Source: Geobacillus stearothermophilus ATCC 12980 (GTDB taxonomy: Bacteria > Bacillota > Bacilli > Bacillales > Anoxybacillaceae). Taken from it: a DNA stretch of 64,000 nt. The position numbers and the translations under genes are program-made. The notes beneath the pieces were generated by a model. The model was given only the letters and a program-made list of their open reading frames with translations. It ran no database searches and was not told where the DNA came from. Shown here one piece after another: positions 57,183 through 64,000 of this stretch; within the stretch, counting starts at the first letter, position 1; each line of letters starts with the position of its first letter. The DNA lies in the NCBI RefSeq assembly GCF_030369615.1, contig NZ_CP128494.1:1321501-1385500 (forward strand), in the 5' to 3' direction.

Positions 57183-59300
57183 GTGAAACAGGCATGGCGC
57201 ATTTATATGAGCGATTTGAAACATCTCACGACCAACTGGGCCGCATCCATATTGGCTCTCGGTCTGATCGTTCTTCCATCGCTTTACGCTTGGATCAATG
57301 TAGAGGCTTCGATTGACCCTTATGCCCATACAGAGGATTTACCGGTCGGCGTCGTGAACGAAGACCGAGGGGCGGAGCTCGCCGGTCACCGGTTTCACGC
57401 CGGCGATGAGATCGTCAAGACCTTAAAAAACAACCACCAGTTGGGATGGCGATTTGTCACGCGGAAAAAAGGAATGGAAGGCGTTCGGAGGGGAGACTAC
57501 TTTGCGACGATCGTCATTCCGGCTGATTTCTCGGCTAAATTAGCCACTGTAGTGCAGAAACGTCCGAAAAGGGCGGTTATTTACTATTATGAAAACGACA
57601 AACGGAACGCCATCGCTCCCAAAATCACGGAGCGCGGAGCAAGTACATTGTCAGCGCGAGTCAGCGATGAGTTTGTGAGGGTGGTCAATACCGCATTGTT
57701 TTCCTTGTTCCACCAAGCGGGAGTGACGCTCGAACAGCAGCTTCCTACCATTCGCCGCGTTGAAGCGTTCGTGTTTCGTTTGGAAAACGAATTGCCAACG
57801 ATTCAACGACAATTGAAAGCCCTAGATCGCGATGTGGGAGAGGCAAGATCACTAGTTCGTACAGGCCGCGAGCTTCTGCCGGCTGCCAAAACAACGGTGC
57901 GGCGCGGTTTAGAATGGACAGGCCGCGTTGAGAAGTTGTTCATGCAAGTCAATGCTTCATCGCACTTATGGGAAAAGCCGGTGGAAATGGCGGTTCATGC
58001 GCTCTATTCCTTTGCAGAGCAGACGCCACAGTCCCTCGATACACCGGAAAAGCAAGCGCGTTGGGCGGCTCTCATCCAACAGGCGGCAACAGACGCGAGC
58101 CCATTGGTTCAGCAATTGCGCCGAACGTTGAGAACATGGGAGGGGACGATTGATTCCTCTTCGCTTCAACCTGTGCAACGCACAGTCAGCCGTATCGAGC
58201 AGACGCTAGCGTCTATTCAAGAAACAGCGGCGCTAGTGAAACAACATCCAACAGGCGTCGAAGGGAAGATCACTCACCTGCGTGAACAAATGGCCTTATT
58301 GGACGCACAGGCGCAGCAACTTGATCAAGCATATCGCCAACGGCTGCTACCTATGCTGCGGGCAAAATGGAATCAAACAGGGGAACAGGTGCGCCAAGCG
58401 AAACAAACGCTTCTTCGCATGGATCAAGCGTTACATGAGGCAGAGCAATGGTTGTCAAACACAGATCGTGATTTAGCGGCCGCGCAACAAGCGCTAAAGA
58501 CCGCACAGGCTCAATATCCATTTCTCTCCCGCCAGGTCCGCGAGCTGGCCGCCTTCCTATCGAAAATCAAAAGAGAAACCGACATCGACGAACTGATTCG
58601 CTTGTTGAAACAAGATCCACAGGCGAAAGGGGCGTTTTTTGCTCACCCGGTTGACGTCAAAACGTTCCGCCTTTTCCCGCTGCCGAACTATGGTTCGGGC
58701 ATGAATCCATTTTACACGGTGCTGGCCATATGGGTAGGATGTTTGTTGCTTGTTTCCGTCTTGTCGACCGATCCTTCTTCGTTTTCGGAAGCGAATGAGC
58801 GGGAACAATATGTCGGACGGCTGTTGACCTTTTGGACGCTGAATGCTTTGCAGGCGATGGTCGTGACAGCTGGAGCGGCTTTCATCTTGCCGAATATTTT
58901 CGTCCGTGAGCCGGGATGGTTCATGACGTTCGGCCTTTTGTGCAGCTTTGTCTTTATGGCGGTGGTTTTTTCGCTTGTTTCCTTGTTCGGCAATGTGGGA
59001 AAAGCGATGGCGATTGTGTTGCTCGTCTTGCAAATTGCCGGAGCGGGAGGCACGTATCCGATTGAGCTGATTCCTCCGTTCTTTCAGCAATTAAACCCTT
59101 GGCTGCCGTTTACCTACGCCATTGACATCATGCGCGAGGCAGTCGGCGGGATCGTATGGGAAAATGTTGAGCATGACGTCAAGCGGCTTCTCTTGTTTGC
59201 CGTTGCCGCCCTTTTGGCTGGGCTTGTGTTGAAAGGCCCGTTAAGCACGTGGATGCGCGTGCTGAAGGAAAAAGCTGTTCAAAGTGGTTTGTTTCATTGA
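57183..59300 (+). CDS. YhgE/Pip-family membrane protein
   Basis: The 705-residue protein starts with one TM (ASILALGLIVLPSLYAWINV near residue 22) and an extracellular N-terminal domain (EDLPVGVVNEDRGAEL). A long helical, Gln-rich coiled-coil region (about residues 190-470) follows, with five C-terminal TM helices (about 505-690). This is the architecture of the YhgE/Pip (phage infection protein/ESX-accessory-like) family, relatives of ABC-2 permeases. Its function is poorly known. Some members serve as phage receptors or assist type VII secretion. The start is GTG 57183 after AAAGGAAGTGG. Confidence 0.88.
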   Translation: MKQAWRIYMSDLKHLTTNWAASILALGLIVLPSLYAWINVEASIDPYAHTEDLPVGVVNEDRGAELAGHRFHAGDEIVKTLKNNHQLGWRFVTRKKGMEGVRRGDYFATIVIPADFSAKLATVVQKRPKRAVIYYYENDKRNAIAPKITERGASTLSARVSDEFVRVVNTALFSLFHQAGVTLEQQLPTIRRVEAFVFRLENELPTIQRQLKALDRDVGEARSLVRTGRELLPAAKTTVRRGLEWTGRVEKLFMQVNASSHLWEKPVEMAVHALYSFAEQTPQSLDTPEKQARWAALIQQAATDASPLVQQLRRTLRTWEGTIDSSSLQPVQRTVSRIEQTLASIQETAALVKQHPTGVEGKITHLREQMALLDAQAQQLDQAYRQRLLPMLRAKWNQTGEQVRQAKQTLLRMDQALHEAEQWLSNTDRDLAAAQQALKTAQAQYPFLSRQVRELAAFLSKIKRETDIDELIRLLKQDPQAKGAFFAHPVDVKTFRLFPLPNYGSGMNPFYTVLAIWVGCLLLVSVLSTDPSSFSEANEREQYVGRLLTFWTLNALQAMVVTAGAAFILPNIFVREPGWFMTFGLLCSFVFMAVVFSLVSLFGNVGKAMAIVLLVLQIAGAGGTYPIELIPPFFQQLNPWLPFTYAIDIMREAVGGIVWENVEHDVKRLLLFAVAALLAGLVLKGPLSTWMRVLKEKAVQSGLFH

Positions 59301-59459
59301 AAATTGTCTGTTCTCTTTATGGAAGCATCTGTTACAATAGGGACGAGAGCGTTGCTTCATTCTCAATTGCCCCGTAGGATAGACGTCTCCCAAGCATTGT
59401 TCACTGCTGCTTTTGCGCGATGGGAGAGCGCTCGATGGCGGGGAAAAGGGGAGAGAATC

Positions 59460-59621
59460 ATGTCGATCCGTCGACTGCTTGGTTTTGCGCTCATTTTTTT
59501 GGCGATTTCGATGTTTATCGAGCAAATGTGGTGGGTCGGGGGAATTTGCCTCTTGATTGGAATTGGAATGACGGCGAAGTGGAGGAAAAGAAGCATATAT
59601 GGTAACGATCGAGAGCGATAA
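59460..59621 (+). CDS. Small two-TM membrane protein upstream of nos
   Basis: The 53-residue protein [20 protein letters not shown], with [17 protein letters not shown] and a basic tail, has two TM helices with a Trp-rich turn. GGGGAGAGAATC precedes the ATG at 59460. Its end overlaps the nos start by 23 bases, so the genes are translationally coupled. No family recognised. A -10-like TACAAT lies at about 59332. Confidence 0.65.
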   Translation: MSIRRLLGFALIFLAISMFIEQMWWVGGICLLIGIGMTAKWRKRSIYGNDRER

Positions 59622-60726
59622 GCTCAGACAGCACGATGAGCAGTTGATGACAAAAGCAGAACAGTTTATCATAGCAAGCTATCGGGAGCTTGGAAAAAGT
59701 GAGCAAGAAATAAAGCGGCGGGTGAATGAAATCCGTTGGGAAGTGGAACAAACCGGAACATACCGCCATACGTACGAAGAGTTAAGCTATGGGGCTAAGA
59801 TGGCTTGGCGCCACAGCAACCGCTGCATCGGCCGCTTGTTTTGGCAATCGCTCCATGTCATCGATGCGCGAGAAGCGGTCACCGAGGAAGAGGTGTTTTC
59901 GTATCTATTCCATCATATTGAGGTTGCAACCAATGGCGGGAAAATCCGACCGACGATCACGATCTTCCGTCCCAATGGGGAAGTGCGCATTTGGAATCAT
60001 CAACTGATTCGTTATGCCGGTTATGAAACCGAAGAAGGGATTATCGGCGACTCATCCTCCCTCACGTTCACCCGCGCCTGTGAACAGCTTGGGTGGAAGG
60101 GGGAGAAAACGCCTTTTGACGTGTTGCCCTTGGTGATCCAGGTAGGCGGCCAGAAGCCTGTTTGGACGCCGATCCCTAAAGAATTGGTGCTTGAGGTGCC
60201 CATTGAACATCCGGAGTTTCCGTGGTTTCGCGATCTGCAGTTAAAATGGTACGCGGTCCCGATTATTTCAGATATGTGTCTAGAAATTGGCGGTATTCGC
60301 TATATGGCAGCACCGTTTAACGGGTGGTACATGGGTACGGAGATTGGAGCCCGCAATTTTGCCGATGATTATCGCTACAACATGCTTCCGAAAGTGGCCT
60401 CTTGCATGGGGCTTGACACCAACTCCAACGCATCATTATGGAAAGACAAGGCGTTGGTCGAATTGAATATCGCTGTTTTGTATTCCTACAAAAAGGCGGG
60501 CGTCAGCATCGTTGACCATCATACCGCCGCGCGCCAATTTCAGTTGTTTGAACAGCAAGAGAAAGCAGCCGGCCGCCATGTCACCGGCGATTGGACATGG
60601 CTGATTCCGCCTCTTTCTCCGGCAACAACGCACATTTTTCATCGGTCGTATGACAACACGATGATGCTGCCCAACTTTTTCTATCAGGACCGTCCATACG
60701 AACCACAAAGGGGAGAGGAACAATGA
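59599..60726 (+). CDS. nos: Bacterial nitric oxide synthase (oxygenase domain)
   Basis: The 375-residue enzyme oxidises arginine to citrulline and NO. It is the stand-alone oxygenase domain typical of Bacillaceae, with the heme-thiolate Cys in [11 protein letters not shown] near residue 76, the substrate-binding [14 protein letters not shown] near 245, and pterin-site [12 protein letters not shown] near 330. Electrons come from cellular flavodoxin reductases, since no reductase domain is fused. AGGAAAAG lies before ATG 59599. An ATPase gene overlaps its stop (ATGA). The protein is near-identical in layout to the characterised Geobacillus NOS. Confidence 0.96.
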   Translation: MVTIESDKLRQHDEQLMTKAEQFIIASYRELGKSEQEIKRRVNEIRWEVEQTGTYRHTYEELSYGAKMAWRHSNRCIGRLFWQSLHVIDAREAVTEEEVFSYLFHHIEVATNGGKIRPTITIFRPNGEVRIWNHQLIRYAGYETEEGIIGDSSSLTFTRACEQLGWKGEKTPFDVLPLVIQVGGQKPVWTPIPKELVLEVPIEHPEFPWFRDLQLKWYAVPIISDMCLEIGGIRYMAAPFNGWYMGTEIGARNFADDYRYNMLPKVASCMGLDTNSNASLWKDKALVELNIAVLYSYKKAGVSIVDHHTAARQFQLFEQQEKAAGRHVTGDWTWLIPPLSPATTHIFHRSYDNTMMLPNFFYQDRPYEPQRGEEQ

Positions 60727-61509
60727 CCGTCATCATCCGCATGCGCGATGTGTCATGGGCAAGAGGAGAGCGCATGATTTTGCGCGATATAAACTGGGAA
60801 GTAAAAGAAGGCGAGCAATGGGCGATTCTTAGACTAAACGGCTCCGGGAAAACATCGCTTCTCAATATCGTCACCGGCTATCAGTACCCGACGAGCGGGG
60901 ATGTTGAAGTATTGGGCTATCGGTTTGGACAGGCGAGTCTGCCGGAGTTGCGCCGGCACATCGGGTTTGTCAGCAGCGCGCTCCTTGATCAATTTCACGA
61001 CACGCTGCAAACGGAAACAGTTGAAGATGTCATCATCAGCGGCAAGTTTGCAACGATTGGCCTGTATGATGCAGTAACTAGCGAGGATCCGGGATCAAGC
61101 GGAGGCATTGATGGAATCGTTCCGCCTGCAAGCGGTAAAAGGGAAGCGATACGCGACGCTGTCGCAAGGAGAAAAGCGAAAAACATTGATCGCCCGAGCG
61201 TTGATGGCGAATCCGAAGCTGCTGATCTTGGACGAGCCGACCGTTGGCCTAGACTTATTGGCGCGTGAAGAAGTGCTTTCCTTGATCGAACAGGTCGTGT
61301 CCCGTCCGTGCCATGTATTATACGTCACCCACTATATTGAAGAGATTGTGGGATCGATCACCCATGTGCTGCTCTTGCAAGACGGGCGCATTGCCGCCGC
61401 TGGGCGAAAAGAGGATGTGCTGACCGATGAGCGGCTTTCAGCGGCGTTTCGCCTCCATATGCGCGTTCATTGGGAGAACGGGCGGCCGTGGGCGTCTGTG
61501 CGCCGCTGA
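60723..61509 (+). pseudogene. ABC transporter ATPase (YlmA-like), frameshifted and with altered Walker A
   Basis: The first frame has the N-terminal half with RLNGSGKTS near residue 38, where the usual first Gly of Walker A (GxxGxGKT) is Arg. At 61089-61090 an extra C (GATCCGGGATC for GATCGGGATC) shifts the frame, and it stops at 61268. The other frame carries on with MESFRLQAVKGKRYATLSQG (signature LSQGEKRK), LLILDEPTVGLD and YVTHYIEEI to 61509. Repaired length about 262 residues, close to YlmA. It overlaps the nos stop by 4 bases. Confidence 0.85.
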
Positions 61510-61612
61510 GCCGGCCGATTCCTCCACCGCTAGGAGGTTGGTGATTTAGTACAAAATAATGGTAGCTCCACCTGTTTCTCAATTTTCAACCCGCATAGCG
61601 CCATCAACGCAT

Positions 61613-61648
61613 AGAGGATGTCCGCCAAGCAGCGTGACATCCTCTTTT
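61613..61648 (+). terminator. Rho-independent terminator
   Basis: AGAGGATGTC pairs perfectly with GACATCCTCT, followed by TTTTG. It ends the nos-ATPase unit. Confidence 0.85.
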
Positions 61649-61661
61649 GTGGCTCGACGTT

Positions 61662-61868
61662 TCAAAACGCCCGGTCAACGGGCGGAAAATCGATATCGTC
61701 CGCTTGTTGGCGGCCGTCAGCGGGCGTGATTTCAATGACCGGCGGCCGTCCGTTTTCAAAGCCGCGGGCGATATCGCGAATCGGACTCATTTCATCGGGA
61801 ACGCCGATTCCCGGGGTATAGCGCGGCAGGTTGGAAGCGGCGCTGCGTTCTTCCCAAGGTTCTCTCAT
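61662..61868 (-). CDS. Small hypothetical protein (68 aa)
   Basis: ATG 61868 follows GGAGGTGTTGGTTC. The acidic product (MREPWEERSAASNLPRYTPG, then IGVPDEMSPIRDIARGFENG) has no TM or Cys and many Pro/Asp/Arg. I do not recognise a family. It is convergent with the nos unit and divergent from the gene at 62022. Confidence 0.6.
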   Translation of the reverse strand: MREPWEERSAASNLPRYTPGIGVPDEMSPIRDIARGFENGRPPVIEITPADGRQQADDIDFPPVDRAF

Positions 61869-62021
61869 GAACCAACACCTCCATATTCTCAGTATGGCCA
61901 TTGATGGATGCCGTACAAATGGAAATCAAATCCTTTCCCGCCAATTTCTTTTGTGGAGCCCTGTCATCTGTTGTAGGCATACTATGGATGACAATATGGG
62001 CAACAGGAGGGAAGGAACTCA

Positions 62022-62288
62022 ATGCAATTTGGGAAAGATGCGATCGAAGCGATTTGGCGCCGCCAGTGCGGAGCGTGGGAGTGGAGCGATGTGGCATGTG
62101 TCCAATCATTTTTGGTGGAATGTTTACAACATAACCTTGATCCGCAAGACGGGCTCAATTGGATCATTGAGCACCGCACCCAGCTTTCTGACGCCGATGC
62201 AGTGGTGGACGCGGCACTCCGTTGGGTGAATGAACATACGTCCACTGGCTCCCCGGTGTCAGGAATCGGGGCGGAACAACAAGAGTGA
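62022..62288 (+). CDS. Hypothetical protein (88 aa)
   Basis: The product MQFGKDAIEAIWRRQCGAWE, with WSDVACVQSFLVECLQHNLD, is a soluble, probably all-helical protein with three Cys. GGGAAGGAACTC precedes the ATG. No family recognised. The next gene starts 30 bases after its stop. Confidence 0.65.
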   Translation: MQFGKDAIEAIWRRQCGAWEWSDVACVQSFLVECLQHNLDPQDGLNWIIEHRTQLSDADAVVDAALRWVNEHTSTGSPVSGIGAEQQE

Positions 62289-62318
62289 GGCGGCGAACAG
62301 GAAAGGGCGGAACAAAGG

Positions 62319-62561
62319 ATGGTATGGGTCATCAAAACAAAACACGAAAATGACCAAGGGGAGACGGTCGGGCTGGAGCTCGAGAGCGAAGATGGGTGGC
62401 TTGACGCCAACGTTCGCTGGGACGGATGCATGGAAATTCACTTGTACTTGGTGACGGAGGAAGGCCGCGAACTGAGCGATACGCTCCATACGTGCGATTT
62501 GCAGGGGCTGATCGAGCGGTTGCAGTCATTGGATTCCGTGTGTCGATCGTTCTTTTTCTAA
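62319..62561 (+). CDS. Hypothetical protein (80 aa)
   Basis: The product MVWVIKTKHENDQGETVGLE, with GWLDANVRWDGCMEIHLYLV and DTLHTCDLQGLIERLQSL, is an acidic alpha/beta protein. It sits in the same unit as the 88-residue gene and ends before a terminator. AGGAAAGGGCGG lies somewhat far upstream and AAAGG directly before the ATG. Confidence 0.65.
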   Translation: MVWVIKTKHENDQGETVGLELESEDGWLDANVRWDGCMEIHLYLVTEEGRELSDTLHTCDLQGLIERLQSLDSVCRSFFF

Positions 62562-62630
62562 ATTTCAAGACAGGGGAGATGATGAAGGCCGAACCACCAG
62601 TAGCGCCGCTGACCTTATCGATGGATAAAC

Positions 62631-62661
62631 GAGGAGCCAAAACTGCGGCTCCTCTTTTTTC
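62631..62661 (+). terminator. Rho-independent terminator
   Basis: GAGGAGCC pairs perfectly with GGCTCCTC, followed by six Ts. Confidence 0.88.
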
Positions 62662-62741
62662 CTTAACAGCATGGTGTTGAAACAGCCCCCTTTCCAAATG
62701 GGGAAAAGGGGTGGCTGGTCGGGGAACGGTGCGATCAAACG

Positions 62742-63569
62742 TCAAAGCGCCCCTGCTTGATTCCGGATGGGTTCTGCGAGCAACTGATCCACGTCGTCGA
62801 TCAACTCGTCAACATGGTCATACGGCGCATCCAGCTGCAGCATTTTCCGCAAGATCCGACGAGCGTTTGGCGATAAATCGAGCTCTTCTTCCCAGCTTTT
62901 TTCCTCGTCACTTGTCGGTTCATAGGCAGAATACAATAAAAACAAGGTGAAGTGTCCAAGGGCATAGAAATCGCTTCGTGGATGCGGTTCGCGCCGCAGC
63001 CGTTTCTCAAGCGGGTCGTCATCGCGGAAATCCACCGGTTCGCCGATGCGGCAGGCCAAGCCGAAATCGATGATCGCCGCCGTTCCATCGCGCCAAATGA
63101 TGTTCGAGATGCGCAAATCGCGGTGGACGATGCCGAAAGCATGGACGTGCCGGACGACCTCAAGCACCTTCTTTAACAATCGAAACGCCTCTTGTTCCGT
63201 GTACTTGGCTTCCAGCTTGAAAATCTGGTCTTCCACCGTTTCTCCGTCGATATACTCCATCACGAGATGCGGCTGTCCGCGCTCCACAAACCGATCATAC
63301 AGCCTCGGAATTTGCGGGTGGCGCAGGTGGGCGAGCACGTCAGCTTCGCGTTGAAGCAAGCGGCGGCCGTCTTCGCCTTTTGTCCGCCGCGCTTGTTTGA
63401 TGACGACAAGACGGCCTGTCAGGTGATCGCGCCCTTTGTAGGCGATGCCGTAGCTTCCCATCCCAAGCTCTTCGATGATTTCATAGCGGCCCAAAAGCAC
63501 CTTCCCGCCCCGATGCGGCCGATCAACCCAGCGGGAAACGAACGGATGGCGTTCAAAAAACCGTTTCAT
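62742..63569 (-). CDS. Hanks-type Ser/Thr protein kinase
   Basis: The 275-residue soluble kinase has the Gly-rich loop ELGMGSYGIAYKG near residue 34, the lysine in VVIKQARRT near 58, the catalytic loop IVHRDLRISNIIW near 148 (Asp and Asn present, with Arg in place of the usual Lys), and DFGLACRIGE for the DFG motif. No TM or PASTA repeats are present, so it is not PrkC. Size and type resemble YbdM/YabT kinases of Bacillus. It has no ribosome binding site of its own. The ATG overlaps the stop of the His/Tyr-rich gene (TGATG), so translation depends on it. Confidence 0.88.
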   Translation of the reverse strand: MKRFFERHPFVSRWVDRPHRGGKVLLGRYEIIEELGMGSYGIAYKGRDHLTGRLVVIKQARRTKGEDGRRLLQREADVLAHLRHPQIPRLYDRFVERGQPHLVMEYIDGETVEDQIFKLEAKYTEQEAFRLLKKVLEVVRHVHAFGIVHRDLRISNIIWRDGTAAIIDFGLACRIGEPVDFRDDDPLEKRLRREPHPRSDFYALGHFTLFLLYSAYEPTSDEEKSWEEELDLSPNARRILRKMLQLDAPYDHVDELIDDVDQLLAEPIRNQAGAL

Positions 63570-63766
63570 CAGCTGCCGAAAAAGCTTGAGAAGAAGCTGC
63601 CGCTATGATGTTTCTTTTTGTAGTGATGATGCCCGTACTGGGACGGGTAGTGGTGCGAATGATACGTCGGGTTGTAATAATGGTGGTCGCTGCTGCTGTA
63701 ATGTTTATGGTAGTGCGACGGATGATGGGGATGGCCGAAAAGGGATTTTAGCCATTTTTTCAACAT
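63569..63766 (-). CDS. His/Tyr/Ser-rich mini protein coupled to the kinase
   Basis: The 65-residue protein begins MLKKWLKSLFGHPHHPSHYH, has a middle of repeated HYY/SHHY-like patterns, and ends KKKHHSGSFFSSFFGS. About a quarter of the residues are His, and Tyr and Ser abound. It is most like small spore-coat proteins and would bind metal. AAAGGAGCGATCACG precedes the ATG. A possible sigma-K promoter (AC-N16-CGTATATATA, one mismatch from CATA) lies upstream. It is a candidate substrate of the kinase encoded directly behind it. Confidence 0.75.
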   Translation of the reverse strand: MLKKWLKSLFGHPHHPSHYHKHYSSSDHHYYNPTYHSHHYPSQYGHHHYKKKHHSGSFFSSFFGS

Positions 63767-63837
63767 CGTGATCGCTCCTTTGTGATAGATTTATCTATAT
63801 ATACGAGGCAATGAGAGGGAGGTTTCAGATTCAAAGA

Positions 63838-63880
63838 TGAAAAAGAAACCGCCAGGGGCATTAGCCCCTAGCGCGGTGCG
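63838..63880 (-). terminator. Terminator of the gene entering from the right edge
   Basis: On the minus strand CTAGGGGC pairs with GCCCCTGG (one wobble) and is followed by CGGTTTCTTTTTC. It overlaps the stop codon of the edge gene. Confidence 0.75.
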
Positions 63881-64000
63881 GCAACCTCATTCCTTTTTTT
63901 CGTTCAACGCCTGCTTGAGCAGCTCCCCTAAACTCGTGCCAAACGATTCGTTGGCCGGGCTGTATTTTTTCAGCAGCGCCCGTTCGCTGCCTTTGGCGGC
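63869..64000 (-). CDS. C-terminal end of an unidentified protein (partial)
   Basis: The last 43 codons of a minus-strand gene that begins beyond the window: KGSERALLKKYSPANESFGT, then SLGELLKQALNEKRNE, stop at 63869. It is soluble and helical. The family cannot be named from this part. A terminator overlaps the stop. Confidence 0.6.

Overview
The window looks like a chromosome segment of a thermophilic, spore-forming Bacillaceae, most likely Geobacillus (G. stearothermophilus/kaustophilus type). This rests on the GC-rich coding sequence with G/C-ending codons, AGGAGG-type ribosome binding sites with many GTG/TTG starts, two spore germinant receptor operons, three YjcZ-type mini proteins, a bacterial nitric oxide synthase, and a fragment of a GsI-IIC-like group II intron. 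No rRNA, plasmid, prophage or CRISPR array was seen.

Layout. 0-15 kb holds housekeeping and small genes: deoD, a VanY/LdcB-type carboxypeptidase, a methyltransferase, a CDF exporter, corA, three YjcZ genes, a DUF1028 protein, a MATE exporter, a frameshifted sporulation-type histidine kinase, an AlaX editing protein, ilvA and a GNAT enzyme. 15.5-17.9 kb is a mobile zone: a truncated TetR gene, a hairpin remnant, three 74-bp tandem repeats and an IS110-family element. 18-21.7 kb carries a MarR-HlyD-MFS efflux operon and three small conserved proteins. 21.8-35.3 kb is rich in sporulation and germination functions: a KinB-like kinase, a ger operon in B-A-C order on the minus strand, a GntR-ABC operon, and a gerK-like operon in A-C-B order preceded by a good sigma-G promoter match. 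35.3-50.1 kb has a heterodimeric ABC exporter, a luciferase-like oxidoreductase with a frameshifted MOSC gene, a thioredoxin-like protein, a stand-alone glnA, a TauE/SafE exporter, a split metallo-hydrolase, and a GDSL hydrolase-ABC operon. 50.2-57.1 kb is a second accessory zone: tRNA-Pro(CGG), tRNA-Ala(CGC) and tRNA-Ser(CGA), a MazEF module, nitroreductase, sirtuin, a decayed liv operon, MITE-like elements and an intron fragment. 57.2-64 kb has a YhgE/Pip protein, nos with a damaged ABC ATPase gene, small hypothetical genes, and a His/Tyr-rich mini protein translationally coupled to a Hanks-type kinase.

Two themes stand out. First, small non-autonomous elements: family A (about 225-239 bp, three copies, TATATAGATGCAA inverted ends, strongly folded interior) and family B (about 119 bp, two copies). 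Some of them sit in broken genes. Second, many genes are broken by single small events: homopolymer slips, a 4-bp duplication, internal deletions and truncations. Either the strain is losing accessory transport and regulatory genes, or part of this reflects sequencing error in homopolymers. Read re-mapping would separate the two.
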